This document shows, piece by piece, positions 49,760-58,060 of a stretch of 62,509 nt of DNA. The notes under the pieces are model-generated. The model searched no databases, had not been told where the DNA came from, and saw only the letters and a list, made by a program, of their open reading frames with translations. The DNA is from Actinophytocola xanthii (GTDB taxonomy: Bacteria > Actinomycetota > Actinomycetes > Mycobacteriales > Pseudonocardiaceae). A program made the position numbers and the translations under genes. The stretch spans positions 1 to 62,509 of the forward strand of contig NZ_MSIE01000042.1 of NCBI RefSeq assembly GCF_001921205.1, written 5' to 3'. Within the stretch, counting starts at the first letter, position 1, and every line of letters starts with the position of its first letter.

Positions 49760-50470
49760 ATGCCGGTCACGGACGAGGCGATCGACAAGATAAAGGGCAT
49801 GATCATCTCTGGCGAGCTGGCGCCGGGTGACCGGCTGCCCAAGGAGGCCGACCTGGCCGGGCGGCTCGGCCTGTCCCGCAGCTCGCTGCGCGAGGCGGTC
49901 AAGGCGCTGTGCCTGATCCGCGTGCTCGACGTGCGCCAGGGCGACGGCACGTACGTGACGAGCCTGGAGCCGAAGCTGCTGCTGGACGCGATGACGTTCG
50001 TCGTCGACTTCCACCGCGACGACACCGTCCTGGACTTCCTGGCGGTGCGGCGCATTCTGGAGCCCGCGGCCACCGCGATGGCCGCGCTGCGCATGACCGA
50101 GGCGGACATCGCGGAGCTAGCCACCCTCCTCGACGACCTGGACGAGTCGCCGACGGTCGAGGCGCTCGTGGCCAACGACCTCGAGTTCCACCGCCGGATC
50201 GCGCTCGGTTCGGGCAATCCCGTGCTCTGCTCGCTGATCGACAGCCTGTCCGGCCCGACGACGAGGGCACGCATCTGGCGTGCGGTCACCCAGGAGGGCG
50301 CGGTGGCCAAGACCCGCGAGCAACACCGGGCGATCTACGAGGCGATCGCCGCCAAGGAGCCCGAGCTGGCCCGCTCCTGGGCAACGGTGCACGTCGCCGG
50401 GGTGGAGCAGTGGCTGCGCATCGCCCTCGGCGGCGCGAACGGCGAGGCCGACCCGGCGGCCGTCGGCTGA
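49760..50470 (+). CDS. GntR/FadR-family regulator of sugar catabolism
   Basis: 236 residues, ATG after GGGGAGGG. The winged helix is IKGMIISGELAPGDRLPKEADLAGRLGLSRSSLREAVKALCLIRVLDVRQGDGTYV. The FCD ligand domain follows with FLAVRRILEPAATAMAA, NDLEFHRRIALGSGN and TREQHRAIYEAIAAKEPELA, including Asp and His metal ligands. It probably represses the 6-deoxysugar genes and is relieved by a pathway acid such as L-fuconate. The recurrent TACATCSGATGTA motif is its predicted site. Confidence 0.92.
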   Translation: MPVTDEAIDKIKGMIISGELAPGDRLPKEADLAGRLGLSRSSLREAVKALCLIRVLDVRQGDGTYVTSLEPKLLLDAMTFVVDFHRDDTVLDFLAVRRILEPAATAMAALRMTEADIAELATLLDDLDESPTVEALVANDLEFHRRIALGSGNPVLCSLIDSLSGPTTRARIWRAVTQEGAVAKTREQHRAIYEAIAAKEPELARSWATVHVAGVEQWLRIALGGANGEADPAAVG

Positions 50471-50482
50471 CCGGGACACGCC

Positions 50483-51232
50483 TCAGGTCCTGGGCCGGGG
50501 GCGCAGCCCGTACATGCCGCCGTCCACGGCCAGCGCGGTCCCGGTGGTCGAGCTGGACAGCGGGCTCGCCAGGTAGGCGATCGCGTTCGCGACCTCGTCC
50601 GCGGTGACCAGCCGGCCCATCGGCTGGCGGGCGGCCAGCGCTGCGCGCTCGGCGGCCGGGTCGGCGGCTGCGTCGAGCAGCCGCCCCACCCAGGGCGTGT
50701 CGGCCGTGCCCGGGCAGACGCAGTTGACCCGGATGTCGTCGTCGAGGTGGTCGGTGGCCATCGCGAGGGTCATGGCCAGCACCGCGCCCTTGCTCGCCGA
50801 GTAGAGCACCCGGTTGGGCAGGCCCTGCCAGGCCGCGATCGAACAGGTGTTGACCACGGCCGCGGCCGAGGAGCGACGCAGGTGCGGCAGGGCGGCTCTG
50901 GTCACCCGGGCCATGCCGACCACGTTGACGTCCAGCACGCGGTGCCATTCGTCGTCGCCGTTGGCGGTCACGTCGCCCTGGGCGCCGATGCCGGCGTTGT
51001 TCACCAGGACGTCGATGCCGCCCAGGCGCTCGGCTGCGGCGCCGACCGCCTCGTCGACCTCGGCGCCGACCGAGACGTCACAGCGGAAGCCCACCAGCGG
51101 CGCGGCCACCTCGGGGTTGAGGTCGAGCACGGCGACCTGGGCGCCGCGCGCGGCGAGCAGCCCGGCCGTCGCCAGGCCGATGCCGGACGCTCCGCCGGTG
51201 ACCAGGGCGCGCAGGCCCTCGAAGTCGGTCAT
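50483..51232 (-). CDS. SDR, 2-keto-3-deoxy-L-fuconate dehydrogenase-like
   Basis: 249 residues, ATG at 51232 after GGAGAGACGC and overlapping the dehydratase stop (ATGA). Motifs: [34 protein letters not shown] (YxxxK) and [29 protein letters not shown] is typical of the 2-keto-3-deoxy-L-fuconate dehydrogenase group. It would oxidise the C4 hydroxyl of the 2-keto-3-deoxy acid to the diketo acid. Confidence 0.88.
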   Translation of the reverse strand: MTDFEGLRALVTGGASGIGLATAGLLAARGAQVAVLDLNPEVAAPLVGFRCDVSVGAEVDEAVGAAAERLGGIDVLVNNAGIGAQGDVTANGDDEWHRVLDVNVVGMARVTRAALPHLRRSSAAAVVNTCSIAAWQGLPNRVLYSASKGAVLAMTLAMATDHLDDDIRVNCVCPGTADTPWVGRLLDAAADPAAERAALAARQPMGRLVTADEVANAIAYLASPLSSSTTGTALAVDGGMYGLRPRPRT

Positions 51233-52524
51233 GCGTCTCTCCACTCTGGACCGTTGGGATAGGTGTACCGTGCCAGGCTCTCATCACGGATGCGCGCGGA
51301 GAAGCCCGGCCTGGTCGGTGCGAGGTAGCGCCCGCCGCGCACGACGGCGGGGTCGGTGAAGTGTTCGTGCAGGTGGTCGACCCACTCGATGGCCCGGTCG
51401 GCGTCGGTGCCGGAGACCGCGACGAAGTCGAACATCGACAGGTGCCGGACCAGCTCGCAGAGCCCGACACCGCCGGCATGCGGGCAGACCGGCACGCCGA
51501 ACTTGGCGGCCAGCAACAGGATCGCCACGTTCTCGTTCACCCCGCCGACCCGGGCCGCGTCGAGCTGGAGCACGTCGATCGCGCCGGCCTGCAGGAGCTG
51601 CTTGAACACCACTCGGTTCTGCACGTGCTCGCCGGTGGCCACCCGGATCGGTCGGACGGCGTCGGCCACCGCACGGTGGCCGAGGACGTCGTCTGGCGAG
51701 GTCGGCTCCTCGATCCAGTACGGGTCGTAGGGGGCGAGCGCCCGCATCCAGGTGATCGCCGGCGCGACGTCCCAGCGCTGGTTGGCGTCGACCGCGATCC
51801 GCACGTCCGGACCGACCGCGGCCCTGGCCAGCCGCAGCCGACGGACGTCGTCCTCGACCGAGGCGCCGACCTTGAGCTTGATCATGTCGAAGCCGTCGGC
51901 GACGGCCTGCGTGGCCAGGTGAACCAGCTTGTCGTCGCTGTAGCCGAGCCAGCCCGGGCTGGTGCTGTACGCCCGGTAGCCGCTGGCCCGGATCCGCGCC
52001 GCCCGCTCCGCGCGCCCGGGTTCGGCGTCCCGCAGGATGTCCAGCGCCTCCTGCTCGGTGAGCGCGTCGGACAGGTAGCGGAAGTCCACCAGGCCGACGA
52101 TGTCCTCGGGCGTCATCGCCGCCAGTAAGGTCCAGAGTGGACAATTAGCTCGACGGGACGCCAGGTCCCAGGCCGCGTTCACCACGGCGCCGATGGCCAT
52201 GTGCGCGACACCCTTCTCCGGGCCGAGCCAGCGCAGCTGGGAGTCCCCCACGAGGTCGGCCGACAGCGCGGCCAGCGCTGCCGGAGTGTCCGGAGTGGAC
52301 CGACCGACGACCAGGGGCTCGAGTGCGCGGATGGCCGCGGCCTGCACGTCGTTGCCGCGCCCGATGGTGAACGCGAGCCCGTACCCGTCCGGACCGTCGT
52401 CGGTACGCAGTACGACGTAGGCGGCCGAGTAGTCCGGGTCGGGGTTCATCGCGTCCGAGCCGTCCAGCTCCCGTGAGGTCGGGAAGCGGATGTCGAGCAC
52501 GTCCATGCCGGCAATGCGCGCCAT
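51229..52524 (-). CDS. fucD: L-fuconate dehydratase
   Basis: 431 residues of the enolase superfamily. The N-terminus [20 protein letters not shown] and [15 protein letters not shown] are diagnostic of FucD. Catalytic segments: [13 protein letters not shown] (KxK), [32 protein letters not shown] and [11 protein letters not shown], supplying the three metal acids and the catalytic Lys/His. It dehydrates L-fuconate to 2-keto-3-deoxy-L-fuconate. The ATG at 52524 matches the family start. A FadR-like site lies 33 nt upstream. First gene of a two-gene operon. Confidence 0.93.
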   Translation of the reverse strand: MARIAGMDVLDIRFPTSRELDGSDAMNPDPDYSAAYVVLRTDDGPDGYGLAFTIGRGNDVQAAAIRALEPLVVGRSTPDTPAALAALSADLVGDSQLRWLGPEKGVAHMAIGAVVNAAWDLASRRANCPLWTLLAAMTPEDIVGLVDFRYLSDALTEQEALDILRDAEPGRAERAARIRASGYRAYSTSPGWLGYSDDKLVHLATQAVADGFDMIKLKVGASVEDDVRRLRLARAAVGPDVRIAVDANQRWDVAPAITWMRALAPYDPYWIEEPTSPDDVLGHRAVADAVRPIRVATGEHVQNRVVFKQLLQAGAIDVLQLDAARVGGVNENVAILLLAAKFGVPVCPHAGGVGLCELVRHLSMFDFVAVSGTDADRAIEWVDHLHEHFTDPAVVRGGRYLAPTRPGFSARIRDESLARYTYPNGPEWRDA

Positions 52525-52556
52525 AGAGCCGCGTTCCCTTCCGTCACCGTCGAGCA

Positions 52557-52569
52557 GACATCCGATGTA
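52557..52569. promoter_or_regulatory. Candidate FadR operator before fucD
   Basis: GACATCCGATGTA, 12 of 13 positions of TACATCSGATGTA, with a perfect 11-bp palindrome core ACATCCGATGT. Located 33-45 nt upstream of the fucD start. Confidence 0.75.
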
Positions 52570-52630
52570 TACCCCATCGGACACGCGGAATCCAGCGGGC
52601 ACCGACAACGGTGCAAGCATTGGTCGGATC

Positions 52631-53251
52631 TCAGCCGGCGATGAGGACCTCGAGGTGGCGGGGGCCGTGGACACCCTCGACCCGGTCCAGCTCAATGTCG
52701 CTGGTAGCCGAGGGGCCGCTGATGAACGTGAGTGGCCTGGTCGGCTCCAGGCTGGCGAGCGCCTCCGGCACCGTGCCGACGACCTGGTCCTCGCGCACCA
52801 CGCACAGGTGGTAGTCCGGAACCAGGGTCACCACGCGCCGGCCCTGGGCCTCGCCGGCGTCGAGCACGATCGTGCCCGTCTCCGCGATCGCCACGGCACA
52901 GGCGGTCAGCACCCCGTCGGAGCGATCCAGCGTCCGGACCGGAAGCGGGTAGGCCGGTGCGTCCAGCGACCACACCACGCCCGGTACCCGCCAGACCGCG
53001 GGCAGGTCGGCCGGTGCGACGAGCCTGGTCGCCCCCCGTGCCCGCAGGGAGGACTCGATCTCGGCCGGCAGGTCGTCCCAACGCACGCGCCGGACCAGCG
53101 CGCGGTAGTCCGCGGCCCGCTCGGCGAACAGGCCGATCACGTCCCCCAGCGCGCGGGTCTGGTCGTAGTCCCTGGGCACCTCCGGCGCAGTGGGCCGGTC
53201 GGACAGCGCCGCCCGGATCCGCCCGAGCACGACCTCTCGTGAGCTAGCCAC
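52631..53251 (-). CDS. lutC: Lactate utilisation protein C
   Basis: 206 residues from a GTG behind GGAGGAACC. LUD-domain protein: [23 protein letters not shown] and the C-terminal [21 protein letters not shown], the LutC hallmark. It is the third subunit of the LutABC complex that oxidises L-lactate to pyruvate. The last gene of a four-gene operon with lutA, lutB and the diketo-acid hydrolase; it overlaps lutB by 8 nt. Confidence 0.93.
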   Translation of the reverse strand: MASSREVVLGRIRAALSDRPTAPEVPRDYDQTRALGDVIGLFAERAADYRALVRRVRWDDLPAEIESSLRARGATRLVAPADLPAVWRVPGVVWSLDAPAYPLPVRTLDRSDGVLTACAVAIAETGTIVLDAGEAQGRRVVTLVPDYHLCVVREDQVVGTVPEALASLEPTRPLTFISGPSATSDIELDRVEGVHGPRHLEVLIAG

Positions 53252-54686
53252 GGTTCCTCCGCCACCACGCCGAGAACGTCTCCCGCGGCGGAGCCGGCAC
53301 GTCCCGCGAGTCGGTCCACAACGACGCGGGCCAGGGCAGCCGGCGCACCCGCCCCCGCCTGGCCAACAGCCGCAACGGACCGAGCAGGCGCTGGGCGAAG
53401 CGGAATCGGCGCGGGGAGACCATCACCCAGGACGCCGCCGCCATCGCCACCGCCTCCGGCGCGTAGGCGGGCTTCTCGGCCACCACCCGCCCCCGCAGGT
53501 GCACGAGCACCTCCGGGATGTCGATCCGCACCGGGCACACCTCGTAGCAGGCTCCGCACAGCGACGAGGCGAAGGGCAGCGAGCGCAGCAGCGAGGCGGT
53601 CCCCGGGTCGTCGGTCCCCGCGCCCAGCTGCGGGGTGAGAATCGCCCCGATGGGCCCGGGGTACACCGAGCCGTAGGCCTGCCCGCCGGTCCGCTCGTAG
53701 ACCGGGCACACGTTCAGGCAGGCCGAGCAGCGGATGCAGCGCAGTGCCTGGCGGCCGACCCGGTCGGCGAGCGTGGCCGTCCGACCGTTGTCCAGCAGCA
53801 CGAGGTGGAACTCGCGCGGACCGTCGCCGGGCGTCACCCCGGACCAGACCGAGGTGTAGGGGTTCATCCGCTCCGCGGTCGAGGAGCGGGGCAGCAACTG
53901 GAGGAACACCTCGAGGTCGCGCCAGGACGGCACGACCTTCTCCAGGCCCATCACCGTGATCAGCGTCCGGGGCAGGGTCAGGCACATGCGCCCGTTGCCC
54001 TCGGACTCGACGACGACGACCGAGCCGGTGTCGGCGACGGCGAAGTTGGCGCCGGAGATCGCGACCTGCGCGGAGAGGAACTTCCGCCGCAGGTGCGCCC
54101 TGGCCGCCTCGGCCAGCTCGGCCGGCCGGTCGGACAGCGACGGCGACGCCCCGGGCATGGTGGCCCGGAAGATGTCGCGGATCTCCGAGCGGTTGCGGTG
54201 GATCGCCGGCACCAGGATGTGCGACGGGCGGTCCTCACCGAGCTGGACGATGAGCTCGGCGAGGTCGGTCTCGATGGCCGAGACCCCGCCGGCCTCCAGC
54301 GCCTCGTTGAGCCCGATCTCCGCGGTGGCCATCGACTTGACCTTGACCACCTCGGTCGCGCCGGCCGCGCGAACCAGGCCGAGCACGATCTCGTTGGCCT
54401 CGGCGGCGTCCCGGGCCCAGTGCACCACGCCGCCGCGGGCGGTGACCGCGGCCTCCAACCGGGTCAGGTAGACGTCCAGGTTGGACAGGACGTCGTCCTT
54501 GATCGCCTCGCCGGCGCGGCGCAGCCGCTCCCAGTCCGGCAGCTCGCCGACCGCCGCCTCGCGCTTGGTGCGGATGGTGCCGGTGGCGTGGGCCAGGTTC
54601 CCCCGCAGCTGGACGTCGGCGAGCGCGGTTCGGGCGGCGGTCGGGAACGTCGGGCTGCCCAGCCAGGTCACGGGGTTGCGACCCAC
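53244..54686 (-). CDS. lutB: Lactate utilisation iron-sulfur protein B
   Basis: 480 residues from a GTG after GAGGAGGAGCC. LUD N-domain with GANFAVADTGSVVVVESEGNGRM, then two ferredoxin-type clusters, CIRCSACLNVCPVYE and CGACYEVCPVRI, which bind 4Fe-4S centres. It passes electrons in the LutABC complex. Overlaps lutA by 19 nt. A much longer frame upstream is a shadow inside lutA. Confidence 0.95.
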   Translation of the reverse strand: MGRNPVTWLGSPTFPTAARTALADVQLRGNLAHATGTIRTKREAAVGELPDWERLRRAGEAIKDDVLSNLDVYLTRLEAAVTARGGVVHWARDAAEANEIVLGLVRAAGATEVVKVKSMATAEIGLNEALEAGGVSAIETDLAELIVQLGEDRPSHILVPAIHRNRSEIRDIFRATMPGASPSLSDRPAELAEAARAHLRRKFLSAQVAISGANFAVADTGSVVVVESEGNGRMCLTLPRTLITVMGLEKVVPSWRDLEVFLQLLPRSSTAERMNPYTSVWSGVTPGDGPREFHLVLLDNGRTATLADRVGRQALRCIRCSACLNVCPVYERTGGQAYGSVYPGPIGAILTPQLGAGTDDPGTASLLRSLPFASSLCGACYEVCPVRIDIPEVLVHLRGRVVAEKPAYAPEAVAMAAASWVMVSPRRFRFAQRLLGPLRLLARRGRVRRLPWPASLWTDSRDVPAPPRETFSAWWRRNRG

Positions 54687-55399
54687 GGCTCCTCCTCGGT
54701 GCTCGCCAGGATCTCCGCCAGGTGCAGCGTCCGCACGCCCGTGTTGAGGCGGGTGAGCCCGCCGCCGATGTGCATGAGGCACGAGTTGTCGCCCGCGGTG
54801 AGCACCCGGGCGCCGGTGTCGAGCACGTTGCGCATCTTGTCCGCGAGCATGGCTGTCGAGGTGTCCGCGTTCTTCAGCGCGAAGGTGCCGCCGAATCCGC
54901 AGCACGACCGCGCCGCCGGCAGCTCGACCAGCTCCAGCCCGCGCACCGCGCGGAGCAGCCGCAGCGGCTTCTCGCCGACGCCGAGCATGCGCAGCGAGTG
55001 GCAGGTCGGGTGGTAGGTCACCCGGTGCGGGAAGTAGGCGCCGACGTCCTCGACGCCCAGCACGTCGACGAGGAACTCGGACAGCTCGTAGGTCCGCCCG
55101 GCCACCCGCACCGTGGAGCGGTGCAGGCCGGGGTAGAGGTCGCGGACCATGCCGGCGCAGGAGCCGGACGGGGCGACGACGGCGTCGTAGTCGGCGAAGG
55201 TCCGCGCGGTGTGCCTGGCGAGCGTGGTGGCCTGGCGGCGGTACCCGGTGTTGTAGTGCATCTGGCCGCAGCAGGTCTGGGCCGGCGGGAACTCCACCGT
55301 GCAGCCGAGCCGCTCCAGGAGCCGGACCACCGCACGCGCGGTGTCCGGGAAGAACGTGTCGGTCAGACACGTGGCCATCAACGCGACCCGCGTGGTCAC
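54668..55399 (-). CDS. lutA: Lactate utilisation protein A
   Basis: 243 residues from a GTG after GGGAGGAG. Two CCG (cysteine-rich) domains: MATCLTDTFFPD then PAQTCCGQMHYNTG, and VTYHPTCHSL then ARSCCGFGGTFALKN. These bind cluster and/or substrate in LutA. Its place after the diketo-acid hydrolase, which would release lactate from the deoxysugar, explains why the lut genes are here. Confidence 0.94.
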   Translation of the reverse strand: MTTRVALMATCLTDTFFPDTARAVVRLLERLGCTVEFPPAQTCCGQMHYNTGYRRQATTLARHTARTFADYDAVVAPSGSCAGMVRDLYPGLHRSTVRVAGRTYELSEFLVDVLGVEDVGAYFPHRVTYHPTCHSLRMLGVGEKPLRLLRAVRGLELVELPAARSCCGFGGTFALKNADTSTAMLADKMRNVLDTGARVLTAGDNSCLMHIGGGLTRLNTGVRTLHLAEILASTEEEPWVATP

Positions 55400-55421
55400 C
55401 GCACTCCTCCCGCCGCCGGGG

Positions 55422-56273
55422 TCAGGCCCCGGCCAACTCCTGGCGCTGCCGGCCGAGGCCGTCGATCTCGATCTCCATGACGTCGCCGACCGAAAGGTAC
55501 GGGAACCGGCCCGAGAGCGCGACGCCCTGCGGTGTTCCGGTGTTGAGCAGGTCGCCCGGCTCGAGCACCATGAACTGGCTGAGCTGGTGAACCAGCTCGG
55601 CGACGCCGAACAGCATGTCCGCGGTCGTGGAGTCCTGCCGCGGCTCGCCGTTGACGAACGAGCGCAGGCCCAGCGCCTGCGGGTCGACCTCGTCGGCGGG
55701 CACGAGCCAGGGGCCGAGCGGGTTGAACGTCTCGGCGCACTTGCCCTTGGCCCACTGGCCGCCCGAGACCGCGGGGTCGAGCTGGAAGTACCGCTCGGAG
55801 ACGTCGTTGGAGACGGTGTAGCCGGCCACGTGGGACAGCGCGTCGGCCCGGTCGACGTAGCGGGCCCGGCGGCCGATCACCACGCCGAGCTCGACCTCCC
55901 AGTCGACCTTCTCCGCGTTCCTGGGCACCAGCACGTCGTCGAACGGACCGACGACCGTGTTGGGGTGCTTGAAGAACACCACTGGCTGCGGCGGCGGCGC
56001 GGCGCCCGACTCGGCCGCGTGCGCGGCGTAGTTCATGCCGACGCAGACGACTGCCGTGGGCCGGGCGATCGGCGGTCCGACCCGCTGCCCGGCAACGTCC
56101 ACCTGCGGCAGCTCACCGGCGGCGAGCGCGGCACGGGCCCGGGCGATGCCGTCGCCGGCGAGGAACGCACCGTCGATGTCGTCGGTCAGCTGGGCCAGGT
56201 CGAAGGCACGGTCCTCGTCGTCCAGCACCACGGGCCGCTCGGCGCCGGGGGCACCCACACGCATCAGCCGCAA
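55422..56273 (-). CDS. FAH-family hydrolase, 2,4-diketo-3-deoxy-L-fuconate hydrolase-like
   Basis: 283 residues. The start is the TTG at 56273, because AAGGAG lies 8 nt upstream and MRLMRVGAPGAERP is the usual start; an ATG at 56264 would cut it. Metal/catalytic features: CVGMNYAAHAAE, VVFFKHPNTVVGPFDD, DWEVELGVVIG, NDVSERYFQLD, QWAKGKCAETFNPLGPWL and LNTGTPQGVALS. This matches fumarylacetoacetate-hydrolase-type enzymes that split diketo acids into pyruvate plus lactate. Leads the operon with lutABC. Confidence 0.9.
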   Translation of the reverse strand: MRLMRVGAPGAERPVVLDDEDRAFDLAQLTDDIDGAFLAGDGIARARAALAAGELPQVDVAGQRVGPPIARPTAVVCVGMNYAAHAAESGAAPPPQPVVFFKHPNTVVGPFDDVLVPRNAEKVDWEVELGVVIGRRARYVDRADALSHVAGYTVSNDVSERYFQLDPAVSGGQWAKGKCAETFNPLGPWLVPADEVDPQALGLRSFVNGEPRQDSTTADMLFGVAELVHQLSQFMVLEPGDLLNTGTPQGVALSGRFPYLSVGDVMEIEIDGLGRQRQELAGA

Positions 56274-56371
56274 GGCAGTCGCTCCTTGTCCGGGGGCACG
56301 GTCTCCCGCACAACCCTACGTCGTCGCAGGTCAGCACAGATCCGCAGACGGCCACGACTCTAGACGCGCGA

Positions 56372-56384
56372 TACATCGGATGTA
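56372..56384. promoter_or_regulatory. Candidate FadR operator before the hydrolase-lut operon
   Basis: TACATCGGATGTA, a perfect 13-bp palindrome, 99 nt upstream of the TTG start of the hydrolase gene. Best copy of the motif in the window. Confidence 0.8.
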
Positions 56385-56434
56385 AACCGACAGATACCCG
56401 ATCGTCATCAGCGAGAGCTGGCCGTCGCCCAAGA

Positions 56435-56447
56435 AAGATCTGATGTA
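56435..56447. promoter_or_regulatory. Second, weaker FadR-like site
   Basis: AAGATCTGATGTA matches TACATCSGATGTA at 10 of 13 positions, 63 nt (six helical turns) from the perfect copy. Paired sites could allow looping or cooperative binding. Confidence 0.45.
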
Positions 56448-56544
56448 TTTGCGATCTCACCGATCGGTTCGTCGTGCCGGACCAACGTGCCCTGCTCCGG
56501 ACGCCGGAGCTGTCGGGTAGTGGTTTCCCGTACTCTCGGCCATC

Positions 56545-57327
56545 GTGTCGAACACCCGCAACTGGACCTCGTACGTGGACACCAAGGCGCGGGCCGAGCA
56601 CGAGCGGTTGGCGCTGCTGGAAGAGGTGTTCGATCCGTTCACCGCGCGGCTGCTGGACCGGCTCGGGGTCCGACCGGGCTGGGACTGCCTCGAGGTGGGC
56701 GCCGGAGCCGGTTCGGTGGCGCGGCTGCTCGCCGAGCGCGCCGGCCCGGAGCACGTGGTCGCCACCGACATGGCGGTGGACCTCCTCACACCACTGGCCG
56801 ACGCCGGGGTGCGGGTGCTGCGCCACGACGTGACCGCCGACGAGGCGCCGGGGGAGTTCGACCTGATCCACGCTCGGATGGTGCTCGAGCACGTCAGCGA
56901 GCGGGAGAAGGCGGTGCGCCGCATGGCTTCCTGGCTCAGGCCGGGGGGTGTGCTGGTGGTCGAGTCGGCGACGCCGGTTCCGGAGCTGGCGGGGCACGTG
57001 GCGGTCGCCCGGTGCCTGACCGCGCTGGGCGAGATCCTGGGAGCGTCGGTGGGAACCGACCCGGGCTGGGCACGGCGGCTACCGCGGCCGTTGGAGGACG
57101 CCGGGCTCGTCGACTGCGGGGCGGAGGGGTACGCGGTCTCGGTGCGCGGCGGTTCGCCGGCGGCGCGGTGGATGGCCGCCACGCACCGGCTCGTCGAGGA
57201 GCCCGCGTTGGCCCGCGGTGTCGTGTCCAGGGCCGACCTCACGGCCGCCTACACCGCCTACGCCGACCCGTCCTATGTCGACTACGCCTGGATGGTCGTC
57301 GGCGCCCACGGCCGCCGTCCGACCTGA
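56545..57327 (+). CDS. SAM-dependent methyltransferase (class I)
   Basis: 260 residues from a GTG without a clear ribosome site. Motif I LEVGAGAGSVARLLAER, motif II VVATDMAVDLL, motif III-like FDLIHARMVLEHV, and ASWLRPGGVLVVES are the class I (UbiE/phosphoethanolamine-like) landmarks. A first helix pair ERLALLEEVFDPFTARLLDRLG precedes them. It probably methylates a small molecule; the substrate is unknown. Not clearly linked to either flanking cluster. Confidence 0.88.
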   Translation: MSNTRNWTSYVDTKARAEHERLALLEEVFDPFTARLLDRLGVRPGWDCLEVGAGAGSVARLLAERAGPEHVVATDMAVDLLTPLADAGVRVLRHDVTADEAPGEFDLIHARMVLEHVSEREKAVRRMASWLRPGGVLVVESATPVPELAGHVAVARCLTALGEILGASVGTDPGWARRLPRPLEDAGLVDCGAEGYAVSVRGGSPAARWMAATHRLVEEPALARGVVSRADLTAAYTAYADPSYVDYAWMVVGAHGRRPT

Positions 57328-57430
57328 CCCGCGCGCGGGCTGGCCACCGACCACAACGGCGTCGGCCCGCGCACCTCGAGCACGGCCCGAGCATCGTGAC
57401 CGCGCCCCCACCGACGGTGTTCCCGCCGGC

Positions 57431-58030
57431 TCACAGCGGTCTGGCGAGGATCAGCGACGTGGTGTGCCGGCGGACCTCGGTGAAGCCCATCCGGTGGTAG
57501 AAGCCGATCGCCCGGTGGTTCACGGCGGACACGCCGAGGTGTATGGCCGGCGCGCCGGCCGCGCGCAGGGCGTCGAACAGGGTCTCCAGGAGGCGGCGGC
57601 CCATGCCCAGGCCCTGCAGGCGGGGCATCAGGTTGATGTGCAGGTGCGCGGGGTAGCGCTCCACGACGTCCGCGTCCGCTTCCGGGGGCTCGTGGATCAG
57701 GCGCAGGACTCGACCGTCGGGGGTGTGCGCCGGGAAGGAGTGCGGGGGGTACCGCCGCCGCAGCCCGGGCCACCAGTCCCGCTCGCACGCCTGCTCGAAC
57801 GCCCTGGTGTCGCTGGCGCCGACGACGTAACCGGCCACGCCCGTGTCGTCGACGCAGACGAACGCGAGGCTCGGCGCCAGGGCGAGATAGGCGCCGACGT
57901 AGACGTGGCCGAGCAGGTCCGGGTCGGTGTGCAGCGCGCTCGCGTCCTCGCCGCTGTCCCCGGTGCGCAGGCAGACCGCGTAGGCCTCCGCGGTGTCCCC
58001 AGCCCTGAACTCCCGAATCCACGCTCCCAC
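57431..58030 (-). CDS. GNAT-family acetyltransferase
   Basis: 199 residues from a GTG. Acetyl-CoA-binding segment LQGLGMGRRLLETLFDAL (R/QxxGxG/A), then LGVSAVNHRAIGFYHRMGF, both typical of GNAT enzymes. The N-half (WIREFRAGDTAEAYAVCLRTGD, and FVCVDDTGVAGYVVG) is like the C-terminal GNAT-like domain found with O-GlcNAcase-type proteins. It acetylates an unknown amine. Convergent with the methyltransferase. Confidence 0.88.
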   Translation of the reverse strand: MGAWIREFRAGDTAEAYAVCLRTGDSGEDASALHTDPDLLGHVYVGAYLALAPSLAFVCVDDTGVAGYVVGASDTRAFEQACERDWWPGLRRRYPPHSFPAHTPDGRVLRLIHEPPEADADVVERYPAHLHINLMPRLQGLGMGRRLLETLFDALRAAGAPAIHLGVSAVNHRAIGFYHRMGFTEVRRHTTSLILARPL

Positions 58031-58060
58031 CCGTCCATTATCGACGACCGGGCGCGACGG

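Noticed and set aside
53244-55370. lutB read as a 708-residue protein
   Set aside because: The upstream 228 codons lie inside lutA in another frame; a GTG at 54686 with GAGGAGGAG is the proper start.
57328-57372. Inverted GC repeats between the methyltransferase and GNAT genes as a terminator
   Set aside because: CCCGCGCGCGGG and the longer GCGCGGGC/GCCCGCGC pairing are weak or have a large loop and no T-run; such matches are expected by chance at this GC.
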